From NCBI GenBank assembly GCA_021613535.1, contig CP075497.1, positions 7,812,001 to 7,876,000 on the forward strand: 64,000 nt of DNA, in the 5' to 3' direction. This DNA is from Adineta vaga. Taxonomy: Eukaryota > Rotifera. The number at the start of each line of letters is the position of its first letter. Within the stretch, counting starts at the first letter, position 1. A program made the position numbers and the translations under genes. Of this stretch, positions 27,478-40,741 are shown piece by piece. The notes under the pieces were generated by a model, which was given only the letters and a program-made list of their open reading frames with translations, searched no databases and was not told where the DNA came from.

Positions 27478-30384
27478 ATGGACACAGTCGTATCATCAAC
27501 ACATCATTCGAGTTTATTCAGTAAAAATATCTATTTAAGAATAATATCCAATAATCAAACTGAAGAAAAGTATTTCAAAGAAAAGAAACTAAATTTAAAT
27601 CTCATTTTTCTAATCAATCTATTTAGATGTCGAAATATTCATGTCACTGTAGAATTTCAAACAGGAAGTTCATTGCAAACAGTTTGTATTCGTTTTTTCT
27701 TCTTCTGCAAAGAATCTGATTTATTTTTATAGGAACTAGTGATCAAATTAACAGATGATGATGATCCATTTTTTCTCTATGAAGTTCATATTAATGCAGA
27801 AGATTTTAAAAAGTAAAAACAAAAGAAAAGAAAAACAATCGATTTTTTTCTTTATTTATGTTAATTTTAGTTTAAAACAAGAAGAAAAGATTGTTGTTGA
27901 TTTCAATGCATTTCCTGAACATGTTATTGGTTATTTGAAATTATGTATTCGTGATCAACATATTGATGTTACTCCTGGAAAGTAAGAGAAACTTATTGAT
28001 AGAAAAATATAAATCATAGCAATCTATTGACTCTAGTGGTTCTCGTTATCAATTGCAACTTGTTAGTGGTGAACCACAATTAGCAACGGGTCAAGTTTAT
28101 GTACGTGTGGTGGAAATAAGTTCATTCAAACATTTAACACATTTGTCTTTGATGTTTACATCTGCAAATGATTATGAAATCAAAAATTACCTTGCACGAT
28201 GTTTACAAATAAAAAAAGTAAAAAAAATGAGACTTGTTTTCTTCTTTAATCGCATTTTGTTTTGTTTAGACGGATTATAATCAATTATATCATGAATATG
28301 AGAGAATGAAGAAAGAACTTGAATCCACTCAATTGGTAGATTGAAATCTTGATCTAATTGTTGTATTGATCATTGTTTGTTTCAGGAATTGAAAGAAAAG
28401 AATACTAATTTTGAAAAACTTAAACTTGAATGGGATTCAAATACTAGCAGTATCATTGGTAAACATATGCAAGAATTAGCGGAAGAAAAAGAAAAAGCAT
28501 TACAAGTATGTCATCAAGATATTCCTAATAATATGACTTTTGTTTTCTTTCTTTCAAGGAGCGAACAAGTATACAACAAAAAATTGAGAATGATCGTCGT
28601 GAACTTGAACAAGCACATACACGAAATGCGTGATATGCAAGAACGTTTAACTAAACTTGAAGAAACGACAAAAGTTTGTTTTCTTATATTCTTATTCGAC
28701 AATAAATACAAAACACTTTTTTTGTTCAATTCTTTAGGAATTAACAAGTTTGAAATATCGTAATGAAATAACGATTAGTGAATTGAATTCAAAATTAACA
28801 ACATTAACTGAAGAACATCAACAGGCGAAAGAAGATATTACTAAATATCGAAAGACAAATACAACACTTGAGAATGATATTCATCAATATGAAAAAACGG
28901 TCAATCATTTACGAACAAAAATTGCACTTGTAGAACAAGATATTAAAAGTAAACAAGAAGTTCTTCATCAAACAAATGATCGAATTGCCAGTGAACAAGA
29001 ATCCAAAGTAAACCCTAAGTTTCTTGTTGACTATATCCATCAGATTCAAAGATAGTAGGATAAAATATGAGTTATTTTCTTTTTCAACGGAATATCAAAT
29101 ATCAAAAATAGGGAAACTTGATGCGTTCGCATTTTGAGAAATAAGAGAAAATAATTTGATTTAGAAAAAATATGAAGAAACAGTTCAAATGAAAATGGAA
29201 AAAATGTTGGAATTAAAACGAGATTTAGACAAAGCCAATGAAATTATCATTCGATTTGGTACTGATTTGAAAAAATATCAAAGTGATTTACAAAAGAAAC
29301 AACAAGATTTAGCGAAATGTGAAGAAAAAGTAAAGAAAACAAACACAAGTTTCTTTGTTTTTCTATTTCTCATCTTCAATTGAACATTTAGATGAAAACA
29401 AAAGATCAAATTGCGACAAAACAAGAACGTATTTTACAAGAAAAAGAACGAGAATTATCAACAATTCAAAAAGAAAAAACTGATATGATAAATAAATTAG
29501 AAAAATCTGCTGATTCATATAAAAAATTAACTGAACAACATAATGAAGCAAAAGAAATTCTAAAAAAAAATGAAGCATTAATTAATTATTTAAATCATAA
29601 ACTAACTGAATATCAAAATACTTCATCACAACAACAACAACAACAAGCACGAATATTAAATGGAAATATGACTCTAGATACGTCTTCAACAACAACAACA
29701 AATCATTTTCGTCCATCATCATTTCTGGTATTTGATTTGCAAAGACTTGTTTTTTGAAATAATATAGAATATTTTAATTTTTTTCCAGTCGAATTCACAT
29801 AGTAATAGTGAACCAAATTCAATGAGACATATAGCACAGTTTCCTAGTTTACAAACACATTACGAACCAATGAATAAATCTCAAGTAAGACAATAATTTA
29901 TTCGATAAAATAAAGTCAATTTTCGTTGATCAACTAGGGAACAACATGGAATAGTTCAACAACAGGTCACCAACATGTGATGAGTAGTACACAAATGCCG
30001 AACTCATCGACATCAACTAATGTAAGACATCATTCAGCTAGTAATGGTGATCTCAAAGATACAATTGAATCGAAGTATGACTTTCAATGAAATATTTTTT
30101 ATGATTGTATTTATTAAAAATGTTTTAGTTCAATAAATCCACCGATTAGTTCTCGAATAGATCCAAAATATTTTCAATTCAATTCTACAATGGCAACCAA
30201 CAGTCTCCCACTTCGATCATCCATGTCAGCAGGAAATGTACAAATTTCTGCACGTAGTAATACAACGTCAGCCTCATCGGTTATGAATAAACCAGTGTCT
30301 GCTCAACAAAATCGATCTGCTCGTCAACATTCCGTCAATACAACTCCACTTGCTTCAGCATATTCTTCGGAAAAACAAATGTAA
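27478..30384 (+). CDS. SASS6: Spindle assembly abnormal protein 6 (SAS-6), with an apparent frameshift
   Basis: SAS-6 forms the ninefold cartwheel of the centriole. Fourteen exons are read: 27478-27569, 27627-27681, 27733-27812, 27871-27981, 28037-28217, 28270-28335, 28386-28505, 28559-28673, 28738-29007, 29165-29329, 29392-29727, 29789-29884, 29938-30074 and 30129-30384. The globular head shows VIKLTDDDDPFFLYEVHI and SSFKHLTHLSLMFTSANDYEIKNYLARCL, both diagnostic for the family. A long coiled coil follows, including DKANEIIIRFGTDLKK and LKKNEALINYLNHKL, then a Ser/Asn/Thr-rich disordered tail. Exon 8 is 115 bases, one base out of frame with its neighbours. The frame ELEQAHTRN meets a TGA at 28631, while the continuation MRDMQERLTKLEETTK lies in the +1 frame. 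Read literally the protein stops after about 259 residues, keeping the head but losing most of the coiled coil. It is either a sequencing/assembly error or an inactivated copy. Expected full length is about 692 residues. Confidence 0.88.
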
Positions 30385-32923
30385 CTTTAGTATAGATTCT
30401 TTTTTTTCTGCTTCTCTTATTATGATCTTTGCTCCGTCCATGTATTTGTCTTTCTCAGGTTGAAAACCTTTGCTCTCTTTGTTCCGTCCATATATAGAGA
30501 TATCGAATGTTTGTGTATAAATTAATGTTTTCTTTCTGTATGTTTGATCAATAGGAGTTCGAATGAATGAATAACTAATGAAGTAAAATGATCTTGAATG
30601 AAACCTTTTTTTATTCAGAAATGTATGTGTGTTATTGCTTCAATTAGTTCTAATATTCTATTCTTTTTTCCCATTCCTATATCGATGACTAGATGATGCC
30701 TAGATTTTCCTCAATGTCCTTGTGTGTGTGTATGCGTGCATGTTTCTTTTTCCTCTCATTCTCTTTATTCCGTTGTCCATAAACAGTGTCAAACATACAT
30801 TTTTTGTTTATGGTTTCATATAAACGTCGTCTCGACTTTACAATGATCTCTCATCTTTCTATATCTTATGATTCGCATGAGTTACGTTCACATTGAGAGA
30901 AAGAGAGCGAGAGGGAAAAAAAACAAATATTTAATCCATTCTGTCGTTTTTTTGTCTTTCAATGTATGCAGCTGTGACTAGCAGTTGTTTTCGCTCGCAT
31001 ACATCGTCATAGACTCTTCTTTTTCTATTTTTCTTTTCTACGAGATATTTTTCTAGGTTGGCAAGTTATCGAGTAAGGGAGAAAAACACAATTTTGTGCT
31101 AACACGCAAATAGTACTCTTTGAAAAGAGAAACAGTATAGAATGGAAAGAGTAAGCGCCGAACCGAATGATAAAGAGATGATGAAGACGAAGAAGAAGGA
31201 AGAAAAGACTGTTAATTGGTATTCTCTTTGCTTTTTTTTCTTCTTATATATAAATATATATATATATGTGTGTGTCTGTGAGACATAAAAATGACGAAAA
31301 CACGGTAAAAAATCACATTTCTATCATAAGCGAGGCCATTCCGGAGAGAATACTATTGTGTAAATAGGATATTTATATAAGATCTTTTGTTTTAGATGTT
31401 CTATTTATAGTGGACATTAGAATAAATAACTACTTATTTATTTAATCAATTGTCAATCATCAAGTTATTTTTTATAAGTATGTTGAATATAATATATATT
31501 TTTATCTCTTTGAATTGATATTCATATCAGCTGTGAGTTGAACTTTAAAAATTTGAGGAAAAAATGTAATAAAAATGAGTGACGTATGTAAATCTCTCAG
31601 GGCCATCACCAGTGACATTAATTGAAAGGAAAAGACCAAGTGTAATAAAAAGACGAGAAGAAAATAGCTATAGAAAGAAATAAGGAAGAGAAAGATAAAA
31701 CGAAATTCCATTTGAATTTGTCATATATTTATCAAAACTATTGTTGCTTTACGATCGAGAAACGAAAGACTTTGCTTCTAAAAAGAAAAGAAGCCATTAG
31801 TATGTATAGATTTAATTTGAAACAAAGAATTCCTTTTGACAAAATAATCTATTATCGTTATCATTTCTCACATTGACAAATGCATCCTATGTGTTTACCG
31901 TCGAATATCTCGACATATCGAGAATGTATGATGCGATATGTCAATAATGATACAAGTTCTTTTCCTTTCGAAGATATTCTATACATTTGCGAAACCCTGG
32001 ATATTCTTCGATACAATGTTCTAGTCAAGGTGATTGTGATCTTTCGCATTATTATTGATGCCATTGATGCATATAGAAAATGTAATTGTTACTAAGAGAA
32101 AATGAAAAAAGTATTTATTATTAATAAGTTGTCATATACATTCAAAATAAGATCGATTAATAAAGACAAAAGTCTTTTGTAGCAATAGTTCTCGAAGTTA
32201 ATCGTGTTCTTTCTTCTATCAGTTACTTCTACGAAAAGATCTATTGACGTCATGTTGACGTCAGCGATGTCGTACAAATCCGACATGACAAGAGTATAGT
32301 TTCATTTCTGTTGTTGTTGTTGTTGTTGCTGTTGTTATTGATGTTTATATATACGCAACATCGTCATTTGTACTGAATTTGACGCTTAAAAGACAACTAA
32401 TTTAACGTTGTAAAGAAATATATTATTCATCTCTTTTTTTCCCTTGAAATAAAACATTTGTCTACGTATTATTTCATGAATAAGATGTTAAACAGAGTAA
32501 AAGAGAAAGAGAAAAAAAAACTTGACCAGGTTTTAATTTAATAAACAGGCATAATTTCTTTGCTTTTCTTTTCTCATTTTTCCAACATCTCATCCCCACG
32601 TGTAACAACGACATCGAGGTATCGAAGCTATACTCGTTTTTTCTTTCTTTCTTTCCTTCTTTCTCTATTCAATTCTCTAATACACCTTGTTTCACGATGA
32701 GAGAAAAAGCATGACATTTTTCCTTTGCTTTTGATTTCAAGGACGTCACCAATCAACACATATACATACACATACACATACACACTGTAATCATCCTTCG
32801 ACGTATTTCAATTATCAATTGCGCTTACGAATTGTTTATTTCAATACCCTGGATGTTATCTTTCTCATCTTATTCATCGAATAGTTTCTAATAGTTCAAT
32901 ATTCCAGATTCTTCGTTTCTTCA
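30385..32923. other. 2.5 kb region between SAS-6 and MAPK without a supported gene
   Basis: Contains T-rich and GA-rich tracts, a TA repeat near 31247-31267 and a (TTG)n repeat at about 32309-32330. A 71-codon open frame at 31880-32095 with several cysteines has no splice context or recognised similarity. It overlaps an open frame on the other strand, so it is not called. The 3' part should hold the MAPK promoter and 5' UTR. Confidence 0.5.
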
Positions 32924-34400
<1,477 letters not shown>

Positions 34401-35523
34401 TTATTCGACGGTGATCTATTTTTTATTGAATTATATTAACAAAACAAAAAACGGTGGTTTGTTTTTTCTTCTTCTTCTTCTTTTTTCATCTTTTCTTCTT
34501 TTTCCCCACGTCATAACTTCCACTCTTTCAATCAGCAAATCCAGAGAAAAACAAATACTAAATTATTTTATTTGTTCTTTTTAGTCAATGTGTCTTATCG
34601 TATTGTGAAATGTATATCATTTTATTTATAATTACTGTTGTTTTCATTTTAATGTTGTACATCTGCTTGTAAGCTCTTTTCAACTGTGGTTATATTTATA
34701 AATATGTATAAGTATGATTAAAATAAGAAGATTTTCTTTCAAATTAAACCAAATATACATTACTTTGATTTCGTCCGATAAGTGTGAAATAGCTTAAGAA
34801 ATTAAAGAAAAAACAAAATCATTTGATAGTAGGAAGAGAAAGAAAACAACACTTTATTTGCTGCGAAATACATGAAGAGACTCGTGATAATTAACGCTCT
34901 AGGCTTGCTTCCTACTCAAATGATTTATCGAAATAAAAATATCATTACATGGCAATGATCATCGATAAATTATCTATTATTTTTGATCGTATTTACATTT
35001 ATTATTTCTCTCTTGAGACTATGTTTTTCTTGTTTATCGATTGTAATTTCTCCAAATACATATAGATATCACGCAATTTACTGATAAAAAACCCTGACTT
35101 ATTTTAGATACTATCCAATGAAATCGAAAGCAAAGCTTCGTTGTTTGAATATCTACGTCATTTACTACGTATTTAATTTTTTTCAAGGTATATGAATGAT
35201 TGTATATCATTATTTATTTTGACTTAGATTAATTCAAGATTTCATGTTGAAATCAAACCGAAATAGAACTTTATCGCTCATATGTTTGCGTTCTCGAAGG
35301 TTTCAAAACAAATGATGTCATGTGGGATTCAAATGATTCGATCGAGAATCGAAAAATAAAAAAAAGAGCAATACTTATTGACATATATGCTTGATTATTT
35401 TGCGAAGAGAAAAGAAAAACAAGAATGTATTTTTTTACATCTGCTTTAGATTGGACTATGCCATGATGATGAAGAAGAATTAACGGAAGAGATTAAGTGA
35501 GAAGAATAACAGATGTATTAACA
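34401..35523. other. MAPK 3' region and upstream region of the multi-BIR gene
   Basis: About 1.1 kb of AT-rich DNA with a CTT repeat near 34466-34482. A short acidic open stretch at about 35450-35503 after an acceptor-like TTTAG could be a 5' exon of the next gene, but its frame cannot be joined convincingly. Confidence 0.4.
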
Positions 35524-38500
35524 ATGACAACATTATCTGATTTGATTGTTGCATCGGAAAAATATCGATTTGAAACATTTGCAAAGTAATTAATTTCATG
35601 AAATAGCATATGATTATCAAATGATTTCTTTAGTCTTTTGAATTTTCCTGAAATAACACGACGTCAATTAGCTCTTGCTGGTTTTATTTATCAAGATTGT
35701 CAATGTTTATGTCGGACATGTGGAGTGACAATTAATTTAATTACTTTAGATGAAGATCTAACATATGCTTCGAATTATTTTCGAAAATTACATCGAGAAA
35801 AAATTTCACATCTTGGTAAACGTTGTGCTTTTCTTCTATGTGAATCAGGTACAAATATTGATGATCTTCGCCCTGAATTATCCGAAAAACTAGTATGGGA
35901 TGATGCTGAACAACCAGATTTTCTTGATTATAATGTTCGTGTACAAACATTTCAATCATGGCCATATAGTCAACAACATCAAGATAATACGTTTGTTACA
36001 TCAACTACAATGGCAAAACATGGATTTTACTATTCAGGTAAATCATTTCGAATTTCATCTTATCAAGTTTTATGAAATATTGATCTACGTAGGACCAAAT
36101 GATGGTGTAACTTGCTTTTATTGTGGTAATACATTGATTGATTGGTCAGATGCGATCCACTCATCGAATGAAAAGATTGTTCAACTTGAACATGCAAGAT
36201 TTTTTCCTTGTCGTTTTATAATATATACAGCTGGAGGGAAATTTGTAACAAATGCCGGTTATTTTCATGTCGTTTCCGATCGAGGTAAAGAAAATTATTT
36301 AGATGATTTGAATATTTCGTTGCAATTTTTTTTGAGAACGTCGTGCTCGTAATCCAATGATATCAAAATCAATGCTCGTAACAGATAAACCCCAATCCAT
36401 TGATCAATGTTTATTAACATTTGAAAAGTGGCCTGATTATGCTCCAATATCTGCGAAAGATCTTGCGGAAACTGGTTTTTATTATTTAGGATCTGAGTTA
36501 AAAGTCAAATGTTACATGTGTGATCTTGAAGTTGATGATTGGCATCATGGTATGACTGCATTTGGTACACATAGTCGACGTCAGAATACTTGTGAATTGA
36601 TTCAAGCAATTCTATCGACGAAAACTAATGATTGTCAATGTGTTAATGAAAAATGGCGTTTGAAAACGCTTGATGGATTAACATTCGGTTCGAATTGTGA
36701 TGAACGTTTATGTCGAGAATTAGCTGCATGTGGTTTTTATCGTTTTAAAAATACGAATAATATTCGTTGTGCATATTGTGGAGTTTTGATTCAACCAAAA
36801 TCAGATTCATCAATTATGTTTCAACATCGTTATTTAGCAAAACAATTACGAAAAACGACCGTTCTAGATTGTTTAATGGTTCGAGCACAATGTCCAACAA
36901 ATGTTGTCATTCCTGATCGAGAACGTTTTCCAGAATATCCAGATTATCAATCTGTATTCGATCGAATCAAATCATTTGATAGTTATAAAGAACGATATAA
37001 AGTTATGGACGATTATATACGACAAAGAGCGGATGCAGGATTCTTTCTTGATAGTAAAACATATCTTTTTTAAGATTCGAAGATTTTTCACCGTTAACTT
37101 TTTCTTATATAGCTTTGAAACGTATGCGATGTTTTCAATGTGGAAATACATTATCTGTTAATGACAAAAAATTATATGAAAAATATCCACAATATGATAT
37201 TACAAAATTACATGCACATTTTTATCCAACATGTGAATGGGTTAGAGAAATATTAGGTTGTAAATATATTGCACAAGTACTACTAGATCGAACGAAATCA
37301 CGTAATTTCTTTTTTGCTATGATGTGATGTTATATGTTTGCGTTTCTTTTCTGTTCATTAGATCAAATAGAACATCAAAGATCGTATGATACACAATTTT
37401 CATCAGCATCGACTCCGAATGTGTTACAATCATTCTCCTCTATTTCAACAATACCAAGTACAATTGAACGACGATCTTCGAATGAAGTGAACATGTCTGA
37501 TTTTTCAGAAGAATCGAATGACGAAGAAGATTACGAACCAGTTGCAACACCATTTCGAGCATATTTTATTGAAAATCTATCCCCCACGCAATCACCTGCA
37601 TTACCTATGACATCATTGCATGAATCGTCATCAGATCCGGCTGCACAAGCGTGTACTGATATGATTACATCTACTAATCATGGTCAATTGACATCACCAA
37701 TTGTATTAAACCAAACAAATCCATTTCAACAATTTCAATTACCAACAAATTCACCAGCTTTAGATATTACTTCTACTAGTCTTTCACCTGTTGATCCACA
37801 GGCTTTTTTTTCATATGAATCAAATCGTTTAGATTCATTTAAAAAATTAAATCGTGAAACTTTCGCTCAGATGAAAATTGGTGAACTTGCTTATGCTGGA
37901 TTTTATTTGAATGCCGAAGGTACAAAAGTTCAATGTCCATGGTGCATGCTTGAATTAACTGAACCAATGTTCGAAAGAATTCTAAATCGACGACCTATCA
38001 TTCCTCGTTCACCCTTAAATGATGAACCATGGACAGCCACGCGTGTACATAGACATGTAAATGGACAAAATACAAATAAAATGCATTCATGGTGTCCATA
38101 TGTAAGACGAGAAGTGATCGGACTCTATTCAAACAGTATTATGGTAACTAAATTTCGATAGCCTTTTGATTATTTTTTTACAAAACTTCATGTTTTTTTT
38201 CTAATATAGCAACAAAGTCATATGCAATATCCGGAATATCCGTCGTATTCCATAGTAGAAAAACGGATTAAATCGTTTGCTTCTGATTGGAATTATCCAA
38301 GTGGTAGTCGTTTATCGAATTCTATGATGGCAGCTGCTGGATTTATCTATTTGGGTGAAGGCAAAGTATGCTGTTATTATTGTGGTAATCGTTTATTCAA
38401 TTTTGAACCGCTGTAAAAAAACGTTTTATATTGAGAAAACTAACGTTCAAGTTCAATTTTTTTCTAATTTAGTGATTGTCCATTCGAAGAACATGCAATA

Positions 38501-39054
38501 TTTCATCCACTGTGTGAATATATCATACAAAAACGTGGTATATCTTATATTGAACGTATATTAAAAGAAGCACCACGAAGTATATTGTTTTTGAAGAATG
38601 ATAGTTACTGTAAAACAAATTGTTTTAGTTCCACATGCCCGACAGAAATATGAAATCAATGGTACACAAAAAATTAAGTGTATTTATTTCGATAAAACCG
38701 GTATGAAAGCTGTATAATTATCGTTATATATATTGATATTCACTAATTATTAACTTCTTTTCAGCTCTAACAGATAATAAAAATAAACGAATACCAGTCA
38801 AACAGATCAATTCACGATCGTTAACAACAACTAATCGAAGTATTTCCCATCCAACAACAAATAATTTCAATACGAATGAAAATAATTGTCATCTATGTTG
38901 GGACAATCTTGCTACGTATTCATATGATCCATGTCAACATTGTCCAATGTGTGGAGAATGTTTTGCAAAATTAACTGAAGAACAACATGAAAAATGTTTT
39001 TTTTGCCGGCGTCGAGCGACTATAAATTCACTTGCTCCACGAAATTTGTTCTAA
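35524..39054 (+). CDS. Multi-BIR, C-terminal RING protein (IAP-like)
   Basis: A roughly 1005-residue inhibitor-of-apoptosis-like protein. Ten exons in agreeing phase: 35524-35585, 35634-36037, 36093-36284, 36337-37053, 37113-37301, 37362-38143, 38210-38412, 38473-38579, 38629-38700 and 38765-39054. Seven BIR or BIR-like units can be seen from repeated CxxC ... H ... C zinc sites. They carry CRTC (35.7 kb), CFYC with HARFFPC (36.1-36.2 kb), CYMC with HSRRQNTC (36.5-36.6 kb), CAYC (36.77 kb), CFQC with HAHFYPTC (37.13-37.23 kb), CPWC with MHSWC (37.94-38.1 kb) and CYYC with HAIFHPLC (38.37-38.51 kb). Units 2, 3, 5 and 7 have the most regular ligands; 1, 4 and 6 are degenerate. A Ser/Thr-rich linker of about 140 residues separates units 5 and 6. 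The C-terminus is a RING-HC finger (CHLC, CQHC, CGEC, CFFC), so it is probably an E3 ubiquitin ligase. Classical IAPs carry one to three BIRs, so this is unusual. Targets are unknown. Confidence 0.88.
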
Positions 39055-39129
39055 ATAAATAATCGTGTTTTTATTCTACACCGAAAAATAAAGTCAAGAA
39101 CAAAGAGATAATGTTTTGTGTTTTTTCAG
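39055..39129 (+). promoter_or_regulatory. 75-base intergenic spacer with poly(A) signal and splice acceptor
   Basis: Between the stop of the BIR/RING gene and the HADH ATG lie an AATAAA hexamer at 39087-39092 and a T-rich tract ending in CAG at 39127-39129, immediately against the ATG. There is no room for an ordinary promoter. The arrangement is what trans-spliced polycistronic gene pairs look like. Confidence 0.5.
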
Positions 39130-40628
39130 ATGGCTAGTTCACTTGGACGAACGATAAAAACAGTCACTGTAATTGGTGGTGGTCTGATGGGATCAGGCAT
39201 AGCTCAAGCAAGTTTAGATTCAAATTTGTTGTGTTTGAGATTAAAAATAAATTGATTGAATAGGTTGCTGCTGCAACAAATCATCAAGTTATACTTGTTG
39301 ATCAAAAACAAGAATTACTCGATAAAAGTTTGAATATAATTGAAACAAGTTTGAAACGTATCATTAAAAAGAAATTTGATAAAGATCAAGAAAATGGCGA
39401 GAAATATTTGATAGAAGTTCGAAATCGTATTCAAACAAGTTTAGATGTTAATGATGCTGTAAAATCAACAGATATTGTTATCGAAGCTATTGTAGAAAAT
39501 TTGAAAATTAAACAAAAATTATTTAAACAAATCGATCAAATTGCACCGAAGTTTGTTTCATTTTTACATAGTAAACTTGAAGATATTGTCAAATCTTTAG
39601 ACATACAATTTTAGCCAGTAATACATCATCATTACCAATAACTGAAATTGCTAAAGATGTTCAACGACAAGATAAATTTGGTGGTTTACATTTTTTTAAT
39701 CCAGTGTAAAGAAAATAGATTTAGCAGTATTAGTTATATTTAATTCGATCAGTATAAGAACGTAATTAGGATGACCGAGCAGATCAGTGTGCATGCATGT
39801 TAGTTATTTATGTAGAATGAATAAATAACGAATAGCATGGATGATTCTTAATCCAATTAGAATGAGCTTAGAGAACAATGGTTGTAGTTTAGAAATCTTT
39901 CTGAATCAGTGGTCTCGATCGATCGTGTTTTGCGTGCAGAGATAATCAGATTTTGTCAAAATCGCATCAGAAACCAATAGAACATAGAAGTGTTGGTTTG
40001 AATAGAATATCTCTCGATTTCATCTTGATTTACATATAATGTTTTAACCTGGAGTTATGATAATTAGAAATCTTCAGTTCAATATACTTATTTATCTACT
40101 AGACCAATTATGAAATTACTTGAAGTAATTCGTACAGCATCAACGAGTGATGAAACAATTCAAACATTATTAGCTTTTGGAAAGGAATTAGGAAAAACAA
40201 CTGTTTCTTGCAAAGTTTGTTTCTCTAAATTAATCAACATCATCATTTCTGTTTTGCAATCTAGGATACGCCTGGTTTTATCGTCAATCGATTATTGATA
40301 CCATATTGTTCCGAAGCATTCCGTATGATTGAACGTGGTGATGCCACGGCTGAAGGTAATGATATTCATTTGAGAATCAAGCAGAATGAAATCCAATGTA
40401 ATTGTAGATATTGATATTGCAATGAAACTAGGTGCTGGTTATCCAATGGGACCAATTGAATTAGCTGACTATACTGGTTTAGATACATCAAAATTTATTA
40501 CCGACGGTTGGCAAGAACGTTTTCCCGATGAACCATCATTTCGTACAAGTAATCTAATTAATAAACTGGTTTCCGAAGGCAAACTTGGTAAAAAAACTGG
40601 TGCCGGTTTTTATAAATATACCAAATGA
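39130..40628 (+). CDS. HADH: 3-hydroxyacyl-CoA dehydrogenase (HADH)
   Basis: It catalyses NAD-dependent oxidation of L-3-hydroxyacyl-CoA in fatty-acid beta-oxidation. Six exons, 39130-39207, 39264-39550, 39601-39705, 40103-40214, 40265-40355 and 40408-40628, give 297 residues in frame. The Rossmann GxGxxG is seen as [13 protein letters not shown]. Other landmarks are [29 protein letters not shown] with the catalytic His, [14 protein letters not shown] and [18 protein letters not shown], ending KTGAGFYKY. These match the single-function HADH type rather than the long trifunctional enzyme. The N-terminus has only about ten residues before the Rossmann fold, so a classical mitochondrial presequence is short or absent. 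Intron 1 seems to be of GC-AG type (GCAAGT donor at 39208), the only way to keep frame. Intron 3 is unusually long (397 bases). The gene starts 75 bases after the upstream gene. Confidence 0.95.
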
Positions 40629-40741
40629 ACGTTTACAAAATTCTACACATATTTATTTTTTATCATATAATCAACATTTTACAAAAATTTCACCGAAAAA
40701 AAAACACATTGCAATAAAAGAAACTAAACATTTCCATCTTA

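Noticed and set aside
31861-32095. 71-codon frame with cysteines on plus and an overlapping minus-strand frame
   Set aside because: No signal peptide, splice sites or recognisable motif, and both strands are open, which suggests chance.
37113-37370. Possibility that the multi-BIR protein is two genes split near 37.3 kb
   Set aside because: The intron 37302-37361 has normal ends and joins the frames in exact phase, and no second promoter-like gap or start context is seen.
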